Numbered from the stretch's first letter, positions 9,107-19,853 are shown. The stretch is DNA of 64,000 nucleotides from Azospirillum melinis (GCF_013340935.1 NZ_WHOS01000005.1:1-64000); one strand, 5' to 3'. Translations and numbers: made by a program. The notes: a model not told the origin generated them from the sequence alone.

Positions 9107-9775
9107 CTACGCCGTCACCAGCGGCGACAAGCCGTTCTGGATGGCCCACACCGCGGCCTGGGTGCGGTTCTGCGCGTTGATCTTCCGCATCACGTTCTTG
9201 AAATGCATCTTCACCGTCGATTCGGTGATGTGCAGGTTGCGCGCGATGGCCTTGTTCGACTGACCGGCCAGCAGGCAGCGCAGGATCTGCACCTCGCGCT
9301 TCGACAGGTCGCCGCTGGGCGGCATGGCAATCGGGGTGGGGGTGTGCTGCGGGCGTTCGTTGGCGGCGGCCATCAGCAGGCCGGCGACATGGGTGGGATA
9401 GACCACTTCGCCCAGCATCACCAGCCGAAGGGAGCGCAGCAGGCTCTCGCTCGACATGCTCTTGTTCAGATAGGCGTCGGCGCCGGCCTTCAGCGACTGC
9501 GACAGGCTGCGGTCGGCAATGGTGTCGGCGAGCACGGCGATCCGGGCGGAGGTGCCGTCGCGCAACCTCCGAATGCCGGCGATCTCCTCCGGCATGCCAT
9601 CCTGCAGCGCCAGCACGATCAGGTCAGGTTCCTCGCCGTCGGCAATCAGGTCGAGCGCGTCGTCGGCGCTGGCCGCATGGGCGCTGACCCGGAAGGGGCC
9701 GCCGCCGATCAACGTTGCCAGTGCCGCAGAAAACAGCCGGTCGTGGTCAACCAGCATCACAGTCCATGTCGTCAT
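9107..9775 (-). CDS. LuxR-type regulator with degenerate receiver domain
   Basis: Predicted 222-residue DNA-binding regulator. Residues 5-125 form a CheY-like receiver with D10 and K105 kept, but the phosphoacceptor position in PDLIVLALQDG is Ala56 instead of Asp. The conserved Thr region reads VLADT. Residues 157-220 are a LuxR/NarL helix-turn-helix (LSKREVQILRCLLAGQSNKA, TESTVKMHFKNVM). Loss of the Asp suggests control by something other than phosphorylation. It is divergent from a second LuxR-type gene, with 390 bp of regulatory-looking DNA between them. Confidence 0.85.
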   Translation of the reverse strand: MTTWTVMLVDHDRLFSAALATLIGGGPFRVSAHAASADDALDLIADGEEPDLIVLALQDGMPEEIAGIRRLRDGTSARIAVLADTIADRSLSQSLKAGADAYLNKSMSSESLLRSLRLVMLGEVVYPTHVAGLLMAAANERPQHTPTPIAMPPSGDLSKREVQILRCLLAGQSNKAIARNLHITESTVKMHFKNVMRKINAQNRTQAAVWAIQNGLSPLVTA

Positions 9776-9850
9776 CGATCATCCTCCGCTGAGCCGCCCT
9801 TTTTCCGGGCGGCGGCGATCCCCCCTTTTGTTCCGCGCCTGAAGGTCCAG

Positions 9851-9879
9851 GAAAAGGACCGGACCGGTTGGTCCGGTCC
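9851..9879 (-). promoter_or_regulatory. Leader hairpin with T-run (attenuator-like)
   Basis: Arms GGACCGGACC (9856-9865) and GGTCCGGTCC (9870-9879) pair perfectly across a 4-base loop. Read on the minus strand the stem is followed directly by CTTTTC, like a weak intrinsic terminator. It lies about 80 bases upstream of the 9775 start and inside any longer leader of that gene. A protein-binding site is the alternative. Confidence 0.5.
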
Positions 9880-9905
9880 GCACGGACTCCGAACATAGAA
9901 AATTA

Positions 9906-9919
9906 GAACAATATTGTTC
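9906..9919. promoter_or_regulatory. Perfect 14-bp palindrome, operator candidate
   Basis: GAACAATATTGTTC is exactly self-complementary and stands out in GC-rich DNA. It lies 12 bp before a promoter-like -35 box (9932) reading toward the LuxR gene at 10166. Two-fold symmetry suits a dimeric LuxR-type regulator, so either neighbour may bind it. Confidence 0.5.
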
Positions 9920-9931
9920 GGAACAGCGGGC

Positions 9932-9961
9932 TTTACGCTTCATGCTGGGATGATTTATACG
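9932..9961 (+). promoter_or_regulatory. Candidate promoter toward the 10166 LuxR gene
   Basis: TTTACG (9932-9937), 18-bp spacer, TATACG (9956-9961); each box has four of six sigma-70 consensus bases. The leader to ATG 10166 would be about 200 nt, so a nearer promoter is possible. Confidence 0.35.
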
Positions 9962-10165
9962 GTTCATTAACCAACAGCGCAAGGTGAGAACAGGAAAGTC
10001 ACAGCCAATAGATCGGATTTGCGGTGAAAATGATCGTGGATCCATTCATTCGATATTTAGGGGTAGCTGCGCCAAGGAGCGGCGCGAATGAACCGCTTTC
10101 CCGTTGGGGCTTTTTGGTGTTCTTGGCCCTACTGAGAGGCGGTCCGCTGAGAATAAGGGGACACG

Positions 10166-10885
10166 ATGGAGTTCGAGCTTCAAGCGCGCGGTGGTTCGCG
10201 TAGCGCGGGCAATCCCACGCGGATTTTTCTGGTGGTCGACGAGCAGCCGATGGTCCGCCATGGCTTTGCGCTGTCCATCGGTGAGATCTGCCCTGGGACG
10301 CGCGTGCTGGAGGCCGGGTCGTTGGATGAAGCGCTGAACGTTGGCCGCCAGACTCCCGAGCTGGCCCTTGTTCTGTACGACCCCGGCCCACCGCGTGTGG
10401 ATGAGGATGACGCGGGCGGCGGCGCCATCGCCGGGCTGCGCCGTCTGAAAGAGGCTCTTGGCGAGGTGCCGGTCCTGATCCTGACCAACTCGGACGAGGT
10501 GGCCGACATCGTCGACAGCGTTCGCATGGGCGCCCGCGGCTATGTGCTGAAGACCAGCCCGCCGGAGGTGCTGGAGCATGCCATCTCGCTGGCGCTCAGC
10601 GGCGACATCTTCCTGCCGCTGCCGCGTGCCGTGCTGAATGGGGCGCTGGCCGAGGGACCACGTGGCAACGACGACATTCTGGACCGGTTGACCGACCGCC
10701 AGCGCGACGTGTTCGAGCTTCTGCTGGCCGGCCATTCCAACAAGGAGATCGCCCGCGGCCTGGGCGTGCTGGAAGGCACGGTGAAGGTGCATGTGCGCGC
10801 GATCATGCAGAAGCTTGGCGTGCGCAACCGCACCCAGGTTGCGGTGGTCGCCGCCCGCAACGGCTGCTTCACTGGAGAGGGCTGA
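10166..10885 (+). CDS. LuxR/NarL family response regulator
   Basis: Predicted 239-residue two-domain regulator. The receiver (about 18-150) keeps D25, a likely phosphoacceptor D72 (ALVLYDPGPP), T107 and K129. It carries an unusual acidic/glycine insertion after the Asp (RVDEDDAGGG). The LuxR helix-turn-helix occupies about 173-232 (LTDRQRDVFELLLAGHSNKE, EGTVKVHVRAIMQKL). No histidine kinase gene is nearby. It is divergent from the degenerate-receiver regulator at 9107 and the two share the overall plan, perhaps as a working pair. Confidence 0.85.
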   Translation: MEFELQARGGSRSAGNPTRIFLVVDEQPMVRHGFALSIGEICPGTRVLEAGSLDEALNVGRQTPELALVLYDPGPPRVDEDDAGGGAIAGLRRLKEALGEVPVLILTNSDEVADIVDSVRMGARGYVLKTSPPEVLEHAISLALSGDIFLPLPRAVLNGALAEGPRGNDDILDRLTDRQRDVFELLLAGHSNKEIARGLGVLEGTVKVHVRAIMQKLGVRNRTQVAVVAARNGCFTGEG

Positions 10886-10957
10886 AGAGTCCGCATTGCC
10901 TGAACGGCCCCGCTTCCGGCAGACTGGCGCCCCTACGATCCAGTGAGGAGCGGGCGC

Positions 10958-11848
10958 TTGGTTCAGGTGGCGGTGGCCGGCAGGCCGGAAGAGTCGGCGG
11001 GCGGGCAAAAGGTGCGCGAGGAAAAGAAGGTCGCCGTCCATGGCGCCGCCACCGTCCGGTTTGAACGTCGCCACGGCCAGACCCGGCTGGCGACGCTTTA
11101 CCACCATGACCCGCTGCGGGTGCTGATGCCGACGCCGCGCCGCGATGACCTTCCCATCGCGGTGCTCGCCACAACTTCGGGCGGAATGGTCGGTGGCGAC
11201 CGCATGGACATCGCCCTGTCCGTCGGGGCAGGCGCCAAAGCGCTGATCAGCACCCAGGCGGCAGAGAAGGTCTATCGCTCCACCGGCGCCGACTGCCGCA
11301 TCGACACCGCCCTGTCGGTGGAGGAGGGCGGCTGGCTGGAATGGATGCCGCAGGAAGCCATCGTCTTCGAAGGCTCCCGCCTGCGCCGCCTGACCCGGAT
11401 CGACCTGTCGGGCGACGGCCGCGCCATCGCCGGCGAGATGCTGGTCTTCGGCCGCGCCGCCTTCGGCGAGACGGTCACCCGCGGCCTGATCCGCGACGCC
11501 TGGGAGGTTGCCCGCGACGGCCGCCTGGTCTGGGCCGACGCCCTGCATCTGGATGACGACATCGCCGAGGCGCTGGTCCATCCCGCCGGCTTCGGCGGTG
11601 CCGCCGCCTGCGCCACCCTTCTCCATGTCGCTCCCGACGCCGCCCGCCACCTCGATGCGGTCCGTGCACTGGCCGAGCCGATCGAGGGCGCCCGCATCGG
11701 CGCCACCGCGCTCGACGGCCTGCTGATCGTCCGCATCCTCGGCGGCGATGCCCGCGCCGTGCGGCGCGCCTATGCGGCACTGTGGTCGGGCCTGCGCGCC
11801 GAAGCCGCGGGCCTGCCCACCCGCCTGCCGCGGCTGTGGGAGGTCTGA
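10958..11848 (+). CDS. ureD: Urease accessory protein UreD
   Basis: Predicted 296-residue chaperone that binds apo-urease and recruits UreF and UreG for nickel insertion. Family blocks include [25 protein letters not shown] and [15 protein letters not shown]. The start is probably TTG 10958, with GAGGAG seven bases upstream. A GTG at 10943 would overlap that ribosome binding site, so it is less likely. It is the first gene of the ureDABC-murI-EFG run, 125 bp ahead of ureA. Confidence 0.9.
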   Translation: MVQVAVAGRPEESAGGQKVREEKKVAVHGAATVRFERRHGQTRLATLYHHDPLRVLMPTPRRDDLPIAVLATTSGGMVGGDRMDIALSVGAGAKALISTQAAEKVYRSTGADCRIDTALSVEEGGWLEWMPQEAIVFEGSRLRRLTRIDLSGDGRAIAGEMLVFGRAAFGETVTRGLIRDAWEVARDGRLVWADALHLDDDIAEALVHPAGFGGAAACATLLHVAPDAARHLDAVRALAEPIEGARIGATALDGLLIVRILGGDARAVRRAYAALWSGLRAEAAGLPTRLPRLWEV

Positions 11849-11973
11849 CGGCAACGTTCAGGCTCCGCTTGCCAGCACTTTCAACCCTCTACGTCATACG
11901 ACGCACTTGGCGTGCCGCTCCGGCGTGGCATAATCGCCGGCAACGAACAGGGTGGCGAAAGGGCAATCCCCCG

Positions 11974-12276
11974 ATGAACCTGACAGGGCGCGAGAAGGAC
12001 AAGCTGCTCGTCGCGATGGCGGCTATGGTGGCGCGGCGGCGGTTGGAGCGTGGGGTCAAGCTGAACCACCCGGAGGCGGTCGCCCTCATCACCGATTACG
12101 TGGTGGAGGGTGCGCGCGACGGCCGCACGGTGGCAGAGCTGATGCGGGACGGCGCTACCGTGCTGACCCGCGAGCAGGTGATGGATGGCGTGGCCGACAT
12201 GATCCACGACATCCAGGTCGAGGCGACCTTCCCCGACGGCACCAAGCTCGTCACCGTCCACCAGCCGATCCGTTGA
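11974..12276 (+). CDS. ureA: Urease subunit gamma
   Basis: Predicted 100-residue smallest urease structural subunit. It begins [20 protein letters not shown] and contains [22 protein letters not shown] and [28 protein letters not shown], all family-typical. With UreB and UreC it forms the trimeric (alpha-beta-gamma)3 nickel urease that hydrolyses urea to ammonia and carbamate. It is separated by 13 bp from ureB. Confidence 0.97.
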   Translation: MNLTGREKDKLLVAMAAMVARRRLERGVKLNHPEAVALITDYVVEGARDGRTVAELMRDGATVLTREQVMDGVADMIHDIQVEATFPDGTKLVTVHQPIR

Positions 12277-12289
12277 GAGGGGATGCCCG

Positions 12290-12595
12290 ATGAAACCCGG
12301 TGAAATCTTCCCGGCGGCCGGCGAGATCGTGCTGAACGATGGCCGTGCCACCGTCGAACTCGACGTCGCCAATGCCGGCGACCGCCCGATCCAGGTCGGC
12401 TCGCACTTCCACTTCTATGAAACCAACAGCGCGCTGACCTTCGACCGCGAGCAGGCCAGAGGCTTCCGGCTCGACATTCCCGCCGGGACGGCGGTGCGCT
12501 TCGAGCCCGGCCAGACCCGGCGCGTGACGCTGGTCGCCTATGGCGGCGACCGGGTGGTCATCGGCTTCAACCGCAAGGTCAACGGCGCCCTCTGA
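12290..12595 (+). CDS. ureB: Urease subunit beta
   Basis: Predicted 101-residue beta subunit, beginning [19 protein letters not shown]. It has the block [22 protein letters not shown] typical of the family. It is separate from ureA, as in Klebsiella and most proteobacteria, rather than fused as in Helicobacter. It lies 26 bp ahead of ureC. Confidence 0.97.
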   Translation: MKPGEIFPAAGEIVLNDGRATVELDVANAGDRPIQVGSHFHFYETNSALTFDREQARGFRLDIPAGTAVRFEPGQTRRVTLVAYGGDRVVIGFNRKVNGAL

Positions 12596-12621
12596 CGGGC
12601 CGACAGGAAGGGCGAACGACA

Positions 12622-14331
<1,710 letters not shown>

Positions 14332-14347
14332 GGCGCAATTTTTAACT

Positions 14348-14370
14348 CCCTCTCCCCCCCGGGGAGAGGG
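14348..14370. repeat. GC-rich hairpin, REP-like copy 3
   Basis: CCCTCTCCCC / GGGGAGAGGG, a perfect 10-bp stem with a CCC loop, 17 bp after the ureC stop. It is followed by TTAGGGTGAGGGG, a form found dispersed in many high-GC genomes. As no T-run follows, it is more likely to shield the ureDABC message than to end transcription fully. Confidence 0.55.
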
Positions 14371-14432
14371 TTAGGGTGAGGGGGGAACCGCTTCGAGGAT
14401 CTCTTCGGCTGCGCCGAACCCCCTTATCCCAG

Positions 14433-14468
14433 CCTTCTCCCCTCTTAGAAAATGGGCGGGGGAGAAGG
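14433..14468. repeat. GC-rich hairpin, REP-like copy 4
   Basis: CCTTCTCCCC (14433-14442) can pair with GGGGAGAAGG (14459-14468) across a 16-base loop. With the hairpin at 14348 it makes a double element in the ureC-murI gap and stops just before the murI ribosome binding site. Confidence 0.45.
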
Positions 14469-14489
14469 AGTCTTAGGCAGGGTCTATTC

Positions 14490-15332
14490 GTGATCGGTGT
14501 ATTCGATTCAGGACATGGCGGATTGACGGTGCTGCGCGCCCTGGTGGACGCGGCACCCGGCCGGCCCTTCGTCTATCTCGGTGACCATGCCGCCGCTCCC
14601 TACGGGCCGCGCAGCGAGGACGACATCTACCGGCTGACCATCGCCGGGATGGACCGTCTGTTCGACCAGGGCTGCCGGCTGATCGTCATAGCCTGCAACA
14701 CCGCCGCAGCCGTCGCGCTGCGCCGGCTCCAGCAGGAATGGCTGCCGTCGGCCCATCCCGGCCGCAACGTGCTGGGGGTGCTGGTGCCGATGGTGGAGGC
14801 GATCACCCGCGTGCCGTGGATGATCGATACCGTTCCGCCCGACCATCTCGCGGAGCCGCGCAGTGTCGGCATCTTCGCCACCGCGGCGACGGTCAACTCC
14901 GGCTCCTTCCCGCGGGAGATCGGCAAGCGCGCCCCGTCCGTCCGCGTTGTGCAGCAGGCCTGCCCCGACCTCGTGCCGCTGATCGAGCGTGGTGCGTCGG
15001 ACGACGAAATCGAGCCGGCGGTGAACGGCTATGTCCGCGTCCTGCTGGACAAGATGGGCAGCCAGCCGCTGGACACCGTGGTGCTGGGCTGCACCCATTA
15101 TCCGCTGGTCCGCCACCTGTTCGCCCGCGCGCTGCCGCCGGGGGTGGAGGTGTTGTGCCAGCCGACGCTGACCGCCCGCTCGCTGGAGCAGTATTTCGAG
15201 CGTCACCCCGAATACCGTCCTGACCCGGCCGAGCGGGACCTTCGCTTCTTCACCACCGGGGACGCGGCGCTGGTCAGCGAACTGGCCGGCCGCTTCTTCG
15301 GCCACCCGACCCCCTTCGAACGGCTTATCTGA
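14490..15332 (+). CDS. murI: Glutamate racemase
   Basis: Predicted 280-residue cofactor-independent racemase giving D-glutamate for peptidoglycan. Both catalytic cysteines are present: C69 in IACNTAAA and C201 in LGCTHYPL. The N-terminal FDSGHGG has His where most MurI have Val. The likely start is GTG 14490, which puts IGVFDSG at the very N-terminus as usual; AGGCAGG lies upstream. It sits between ureC and ureE and its TGA overlaps the ureE ATG by one base, so it is co-translated with the urease genes. A relaxed or different amino-acid racemase is possible. Confidence 0.85.
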   Translation: MIGVFDSGHGGLTVLRALVDAAPGRPFVYLGDHAAAPYGPRSEDDIYRLTIAGMDRLFDQGCRLIVIACNTAAAVALRRLQQEWLPSAHPGRNVLGVLVPMVEAITRVPWMIDTVPPDHLAEPRSVGIFATAATVNSGSFPREIGKRAPSVRVVQQACPDLVPLIERGASDDEIEPAVNGYVRVLLDKMGSQPLDTVVLGCTHYPLVRHLFARALPPGVEVLCQPTLTARSLEQYFERHPEYRPDPAERDLRFFTTGDAALVSELAGRFFGHPTPFERLI

Positions 15333-15814
15333 TGACCGATCCCGCCCGCCGCGCCACCCGAGTCCACGCCCGCGGCCATTGGCCGGTCGAGCAGGCGGCC
15401 GGCACCGTGACGCTCGCCTTCGACGACCGCTTCCGCCGCCGGATGGCGATGACTGACGATGCCGGCGGCGCCTTCCTGCTCGACCTGCCGCGGGCGGTGG
15501 CGCTAGACGACGGCGACGGGCTTGAGCTGAGCGACGGCAGCTTCCTCCGCGTGGTCGCCGCCCCGGAGGAGCTGATGGAGGTCCGCGTGCCCGGCCCGGT
15601 CGAGGCCTTCGCCCGCGTTGCCTGGCATCTCGGCAACCGTCACCTGCCGGTGCAGATCGTCGGCGACACCATCCGTCTGCGCCGCGACCATGTGATCGAA
15701 GACATGCTGCGCGGGCTGGGGGCCGAGGTGCGCGGCGTGACGGTGCCCTTCATGCCGGAAGGCGGCGCCTATGGCGGTCATTCGCATGGCGGCGGGCATG
15801 GACATTCGCACTGA
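15332..15814 (+). CDS. ureE: Urease accessory protein UreE (nickel metallochaperone)
   Basis: Predicted 160-residue nickel donor. It has an N-terminal peptide-binding domain, then a metal-binding domain with AWHLGNRHLPVQI and DHVIEDMLRGLGAEV. It ends in a short His-rich tail ([13 protein letters not shown], seven histidines with the following residues counted from HSH) that can hold extra nickel. The ATG overlaps the murI stop (TGATGA). Its end overlaps the likely ureF start by 17 bp. Confidence 0.93.
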   Translation: MTDPARRATRVHARGHWPVEQAAGTVTLAFDDRFRRRMAMTDDAGGAFLLDLPRAVALDDGDGLELSDGSFLRVVAAPEELMEVRVPGPVEAFARVAWHLGNRHLPVQIVGDTIRLRRDHVIEDMLRGLGAEVRGVTVPFMPEGGAYGGHSHGGGHGHSH

Positions 15815-16513
15815 CGTGAGGGATGGCGTTTCCACCCACGCCCTGACACGCCTGCTGGCGTGGCTGTCGCCCAGCTTTCCGGTCGGCGGCTTTTCCTACA
15901 GCCATGGCATCGAGGCGGCGGTGGAGCAGGGGCTGGTGCGTGACCGGGCGACGATGATCGTCTGGCTCGACGGCATCCTGCGCCATGGTGCCGGGCGGAC
16001 CGACGGCATGCTCTTCGCCGCCGCCCACCGCGCCGTGCTGGCCGGCGACGAGGCCGGTTTCGCCTGGGCGGTGGAGCGGGCCGACATCCTGCGTGCGTCG
16101 GCCGAGATGGGACTGGAATCGCGGGCGCAAGGGCAGGCCTTCCTGCTGGCGATCCGCGCCGCATGGCCGCTCGACGGGCTCGCGCGCTGGGATGCGGTGA
16201 TCGCCTCCACCGGACGGCCGGTCGCCTATGCGGTGGCGGTGTCACTAGCCGCCGCGCTGATCGGCGTGGCGGAGGGGCCGGCGCTGACCGCCTACCTCCA
16301 CGCCTTTTCGGCCAATCTGGTGTCGGCCGGCGTGCGGCTGGTGCCGCTCGGCCAGACCGATGGGCAGCGGGCGCTGGCCGCGCTCGACCCCATCACGCAC
16401 CGGGCGGCCGACGCGGCGCTGGCGGCCCCGCTCGACGATCTCGGCGGCCGGGCGATGGCCGTCGACTGGACCTCGATGATCCACGAAACCCAATATACGA
16501 GGCTGTTCCGCTC

Positions 16514-16517
<4 letters not shown>
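15798..16517 (+). CDS. ureF: Urease accessory protein UreF
   Basis: Predicted 239-residue all-helical protein that joins UreD and gates UreG GTP hydrolysis during nickel insertion. Typical motifs are [23 protein letters not shown] (block near the start) and the C-terminal [23 protein letters not shown] 15798 gives the usual distance to the SFPVGG motif. An in-frame ATG at 15771 with GGAAGG eight bases upstream is an alternative. The stop overlaps ureG by ATGA. Confidence 0.92.
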
Positions 16518-17158
<641 letters not shown>

Positions 17159-17269
17159 CCTTCCACAACTGGGGGAAGATCGGCGCCCGGGACTCTCTGG
17201 CTGATGGAACCTCCGGCTTGACAATGCTGTTCATGCAGCATGAGACGATTCAAGCCGGAGGATGCCCTG

Positions 17270-18172
17270 ATGACGCGCCCCACCCCTGCAACGGCCCTGC
17301 TGCTGGCCGCGCTGGGAACACTGTCCTTCGCCGCGCCCGTGCTGGCGGCCGACGACTGCGCGGCCGGGCTTGACCGGCTGGGACAGCAGGCGGCGGCTCT
17401 CGAGGCTGCCGGCCCCGGCTCCGCCGCTCCGGTGACCCCGCAGGAAACCGCACAGCTGCGCGCGCTCCAGCAGGCGGCGCAGGCCGCTGCACAGAAGGGC
17501 AACGCTCCCGCCTGCCAAGCCATCCTGGGCGAGGCGACGGCGCTCCAGGATTCCATCGCCCATCCGCGCGCCATCGCCGCCGACGATCTTGAGAACGCCA
17601 AGCTGCGCAGCCCGGATGGCAAGGATCTCGGCAGCATCTCCGAACTGATCATCGATCCCGGCACCGGGCGTGTCGCCTATGCGGTGGTCGAACTGGGCGG
17701 CTTCCTCGGCATCGGCGAGGCCGACTTCGCGGTTCCGTGGGCGCTGTTCACCCCGTCGGGCGAGGGCTATGTCCTGAATGTGCCGAAGGACAAGCTGACC
17801 AACGCGCCGCGTTTCGACGACAAGAACCGCCCGAACATGAACGACCGCCAGTGGGCGATGGCGGTTCACACCTATTACGGCGTCGCCCCCTACTGGATGC
17901 GCGATTCGGCGACGCTGGCCGCCATCGCCGGTGCGGCTGGCGGAAACGGAGACGTCTCGGCGGCACCGCTGCGCCAGGAGGTGCAGCGCCTGTCTCAGGA
18001 AGTGGCGCGGCTGAACAGCGAATTGCAGCAGGCGCGCGGCGCCGCCGGCTCCAGCGGGACGACGCCCGGCGCAGGAATGGGGCAGGGCGGTGCGCCCCAG
18101 GCGGCGCCGGATGCCGCCGCGCAGACGCCATCCGGGAACGGCAGCCCCCAGCCGCCGGTTTCCCAACAGTGA
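17270..18172 (+). CDS. Exported PRC-barrel domain protein
   Basis: Predicted 300-residue periplasmic protein. A signal peptide covers about residues 1-26 (MTRPTPATALLLAALGTLSF... cleaved near VLA-AD). It is followed by an Ala/Gln-rich helical region, a PRC-barrel (about 115-190: KLRSPDGKDLGSISELIIDP, AYAVVELGGFLGIGE), a short coiled-coil (LRQEVQRLSQEVARLNSELQ) and a low-complexity Gly/Gln/Pro tail. GGAGG eight bases before ATG 17270 supports the start. Many alphaproteobacteria carry such proteins near stress genes; the function is unknown. Confidence 0.75.
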   Translation: MTRPTPATALLLAALGTLSFAAPVLAADDCAAGLDRLGQQAAALEAAGPGSAAPVTPQETAQLRALQQAAQAAAQKGNAPACQAILGEATALQDSIAHPRAIAADDLENAKLRSPDGKDLGSISELIIDPGTGRVAYAVVELGGFLGIGEADFAVPWALFTPSGEGYVLNVPKDKLTNAPRFDDKNRPNMNDRQWAMAVHTYYGVAPYWMRDSATLAAIAGAAGGNGDVSAAPLRQEVQRLSQEVARLNSELQQARGAAGSSGTTPGAGMGQGGAPQAAPDAAAQTPSGNGSPQPPVSQQ

Positions 18173-18247
18173 CGCGATAACGATCCGATGGCGGACGGTC
18201 CCTGATTGGGACCCGCCTGACCGGGATCCGCATTCAGGAGGACCGAC

Positions 18248-18700
18248 ATGGAACTCTCTTCGATCACCGATACGGCCCAGCGCAACCTGCGCGGCATAGC
18301 GGACCATATGGCCGACCGCTTGCCCGGCCCCACCGGCAGCTACGGCATTAACGTCGGCCACAATGAACGGCTGGCGTCGCTGGCCGGCGGCGTGGTTCTG
18401 GCGGTGCTGGGCCTGCGCCGGCCCAACTGGACCGGCGCCGCCATGGCGCTGGCCGGTGGCGCCCTGGTCGCGCGCGGCCTGACCGGCTATTGCCCCGGCA
18501 AGGCGATGCTGGCCGACTGGTCGCACAACGACCGGGCGGCCTTTCCGGCTCAGGATGTCGAACATGGCATCGACCCCTATTCCCGCCATCCCGGCGACAT
18601 CTATCAGGAGAGCTGCGAGGAGGAGATCGTCGACGAGGCTTCCCAGGAATCCTTCCCGGCGAGCGATCCGCCCTCCTTCAGCCCGGGTGTTGCGCGGTAA
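18248..18700 (+). CDS. DUF2892-type membrane protein (YgaP-like)
   Basis: Predicted 150-residue protein. NVGHNERLASLAGGVVLAVLG and the following glycine-rich hydrophobic segment (ALAGGALVARGLTGYCPG) make the two-helix DUF2892 membrane domain. The C-terminal tail ends with DEASQESFPASDPPSF, a short motif found on many small alphaproteobacterial stress proteins. The gene ends 50 bp before a strong terminator. Confidence 0.75.
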   Translation: MELSSITDTAQRNLRGIADHMADRLPGPTGSYGINVGHNERLASLAGGVVLAVLGLRRPNWTGAAMALAGGALVARGLTGYCPGKAMLADWSHNDRAAFPAQDVEHGIDPYSRHPGDIYQESCEEEIVDEASQESFPASDPPSFSPGVAR

Positions 18701-18749
18701 GCGGGCAATCAGCCAAGCGGCCTGATGCCATAACAGAAATGCCATCAAG

Positions 18750-18786
18750 AAACGGCCTGCCGATCCCAGGCTGGCGGGCCGTTTTT
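18750..18786 (+). terminator. Intrinsic terminator after the DUF2892 gene
   Basis: A 12-bp stem (AAACGGCCTGCC with GGCGGGCCGTTT, one wobble) with an 11-base loop, running into five T residues. One of the best terminators in the window. Confidence 0.85.
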
Positions 18787-18897
18787 GATATGGATCAATG
18801 AAAGTCAAAATTTGGAGGACTTCGGCTTTTACTGATCATGCCTGCGACAATGCTGCGCAATGATTGTAGCGCATGTGCGGTTCGCGCCCAATGCACG

Positions 18898-18926
18898 TTG
18901 CGGACCCGCGGCGGTTCGTTTATGGT
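18898..18926 (+). promoter_or_regulatory. Candidate fabI promoter
   Basis: TTGCGG (18898-18903), 17-bp spacer, TATGGT (18921-18926). It would give a leader of roughly 90 nt before ATG 19021. Confidence 0.45.
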
Positions 18927-19020
18927 GCACTGCACAAGGAACGCCGCGTCTGTGCACCCGGCGAAAGGCCGCCACCGTTGCGGCCGCTCCTCCCGTCACA
19001 TCGACCGCAGGACAGTCCGC

Positions 19021-19806
19021 ATGACCACGATCATTCCCGCCGCCGCCACGCTCGAAGGCAAGAAGGGGCTCGTTCTTGGCATCGCCAACGACCAGTCGAT
19101 CGCCTGGGGCTGCGCCCGCGCCTTCCGCGCGATGGGTGCCGACCTCGCGGTCAGCTATCTGAACGACAAGGCCAAGAAGTTCGTCGAGCCGCTGGCCCAG
19201 CAGCTCGAGGCCGAGATCTTCGAACCGGTGGACGTCACCGGCGAGGGCGAACTGAAGGCCATCTTCGACAAGATCGGCGAGAAGTGGGGCAAGCTCGACT
19301 TCGCGCTGCACAGCATCGCCTTCGCCCCGAAGGAGGATCTGCACGGCCGCGTCGTCGATTGCTCGCGAGAGGGCTTCCAGCAGGCGATGGACGTCTCCTG
19401 CCATTCCTTCATCCGCATGGCCAAGTATGCCGAGCCGCTGATGAAGGACGGTGGGTCGCTGTTCACCATGTCCTATTTCGGCGCCAACCGCGTCATCGAC
19501 AATTACGGCGTCATGGGTCCGGTCAAGGCCGCCCTGGAAGCCAGCGTTCGCTATCTGGCAGCCGAGCTGGGCCCGAAGGGCATCCGCGTCCACGCCATCT
19601 CCCCCGGCCCGATCAAGACCCGCGCCGCCTCCGGCATCGCCCATTTCGACGAGCTGATGAACAAGGCCGCCGAGCGTGCGCCGGAAGGCCGTCTGGTCAC
19701 CATCGAAGAGGTCGGCTACACCACCGCCTTCCTCGCCACCGATGGCGCCAAGGGCATCACCGGCGACACCACCTATGTCGATTGCGGCTATTCGATCGTC
19801 GGCTGA
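19021..19806 (+). CDS. fabI: Enoyl-[acyl-carrier-protein] reductase (NADH)
   Basis: Predicted 261-residue short-chain reductase for the last step of fatty acid elongation. The nucleotide site is GLVLGIANDQSIAWG (16-30), characteristic of FabI. The catalytic pair Y162-x6-K169 (NYGVMGPVKA) has the FabI spacing rather than the Y-x3-K of other short-chain enzymes. The C-terminus (ITGDTTYVDCGYSIVG) is standard. Alphaproteobacteria often carry two FabI paralogues, so this may be one of a pair. Confidence 0.95.
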   Translation: MTTIIPAAATLEGKKGLVLGIANDQSIAWGCARAFRAMGADLAVSYLNDKAKKFVEPLAQQLEAEIFEPVDVTGEGELKAIFDKIGEKWGKLDFALHSIAFAPKEDLHGRVVDCSREGFQQAMDVSCHSFIRMAKYAEPLMKDGGSLFTMSYFGANRVIDNYGVMGPVKAALEASVRYLAAELGPKGIRVHAISPGPIKTRAASGIAHFDELMNKAAERAPEGRLVTIEEVGYTTAFLATDGAKGITGDTTYVDCGYSIVG

Positions 19807-19853
19807 CGACGTCGGAACCTGATCCCGGCCCAATAACGGCGGGGCACAGGATG

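Larger units (their letters stand above)
9776..10165. other. Intergenic region between divergent LuxR genes
   Basis: This 390-bp gap is clearly more AT-rich than its surroundings in the middle. It holds a 10-bp stem hairpin (9856-9879), a perfect 14-bp palindrome (9906-9919) and a promoter-like TTTACG-18-TATACG (9932-9961). A short ATG frame at 10045 on the minus strand crosses these elements and is not convincing as a gene. Confidence 0.6.
18701..19020. other. Intergenic region before fabI
   Basis: This 320-bp stretch holds the intrinsic terminator of the DUF2892 gene (18750-18786) and a promoter-like TTGCGG-17-TATGGT (18898-18926) facing fabI. The fabI frame stays open upstream of 19021, but that sequence has no fabI similarity and is treated as non-coding. 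Confidence 0.6.

Noticed and set aside
10046-11854. A 602-codon minus-strand open frame opposite the LuxR gene and ureD
   Set aside because: It lies opposite two genes with clear domains and ribosome binding sites, and its translation is low-complexity.
18838-19020. A 61-residue N-terminal extension of fabI
   Set aside because: The extension has no FabI similarity, is Cys/Arg-rich and overlaps the likely promoter. ATG 19021 gives the family-typical start.
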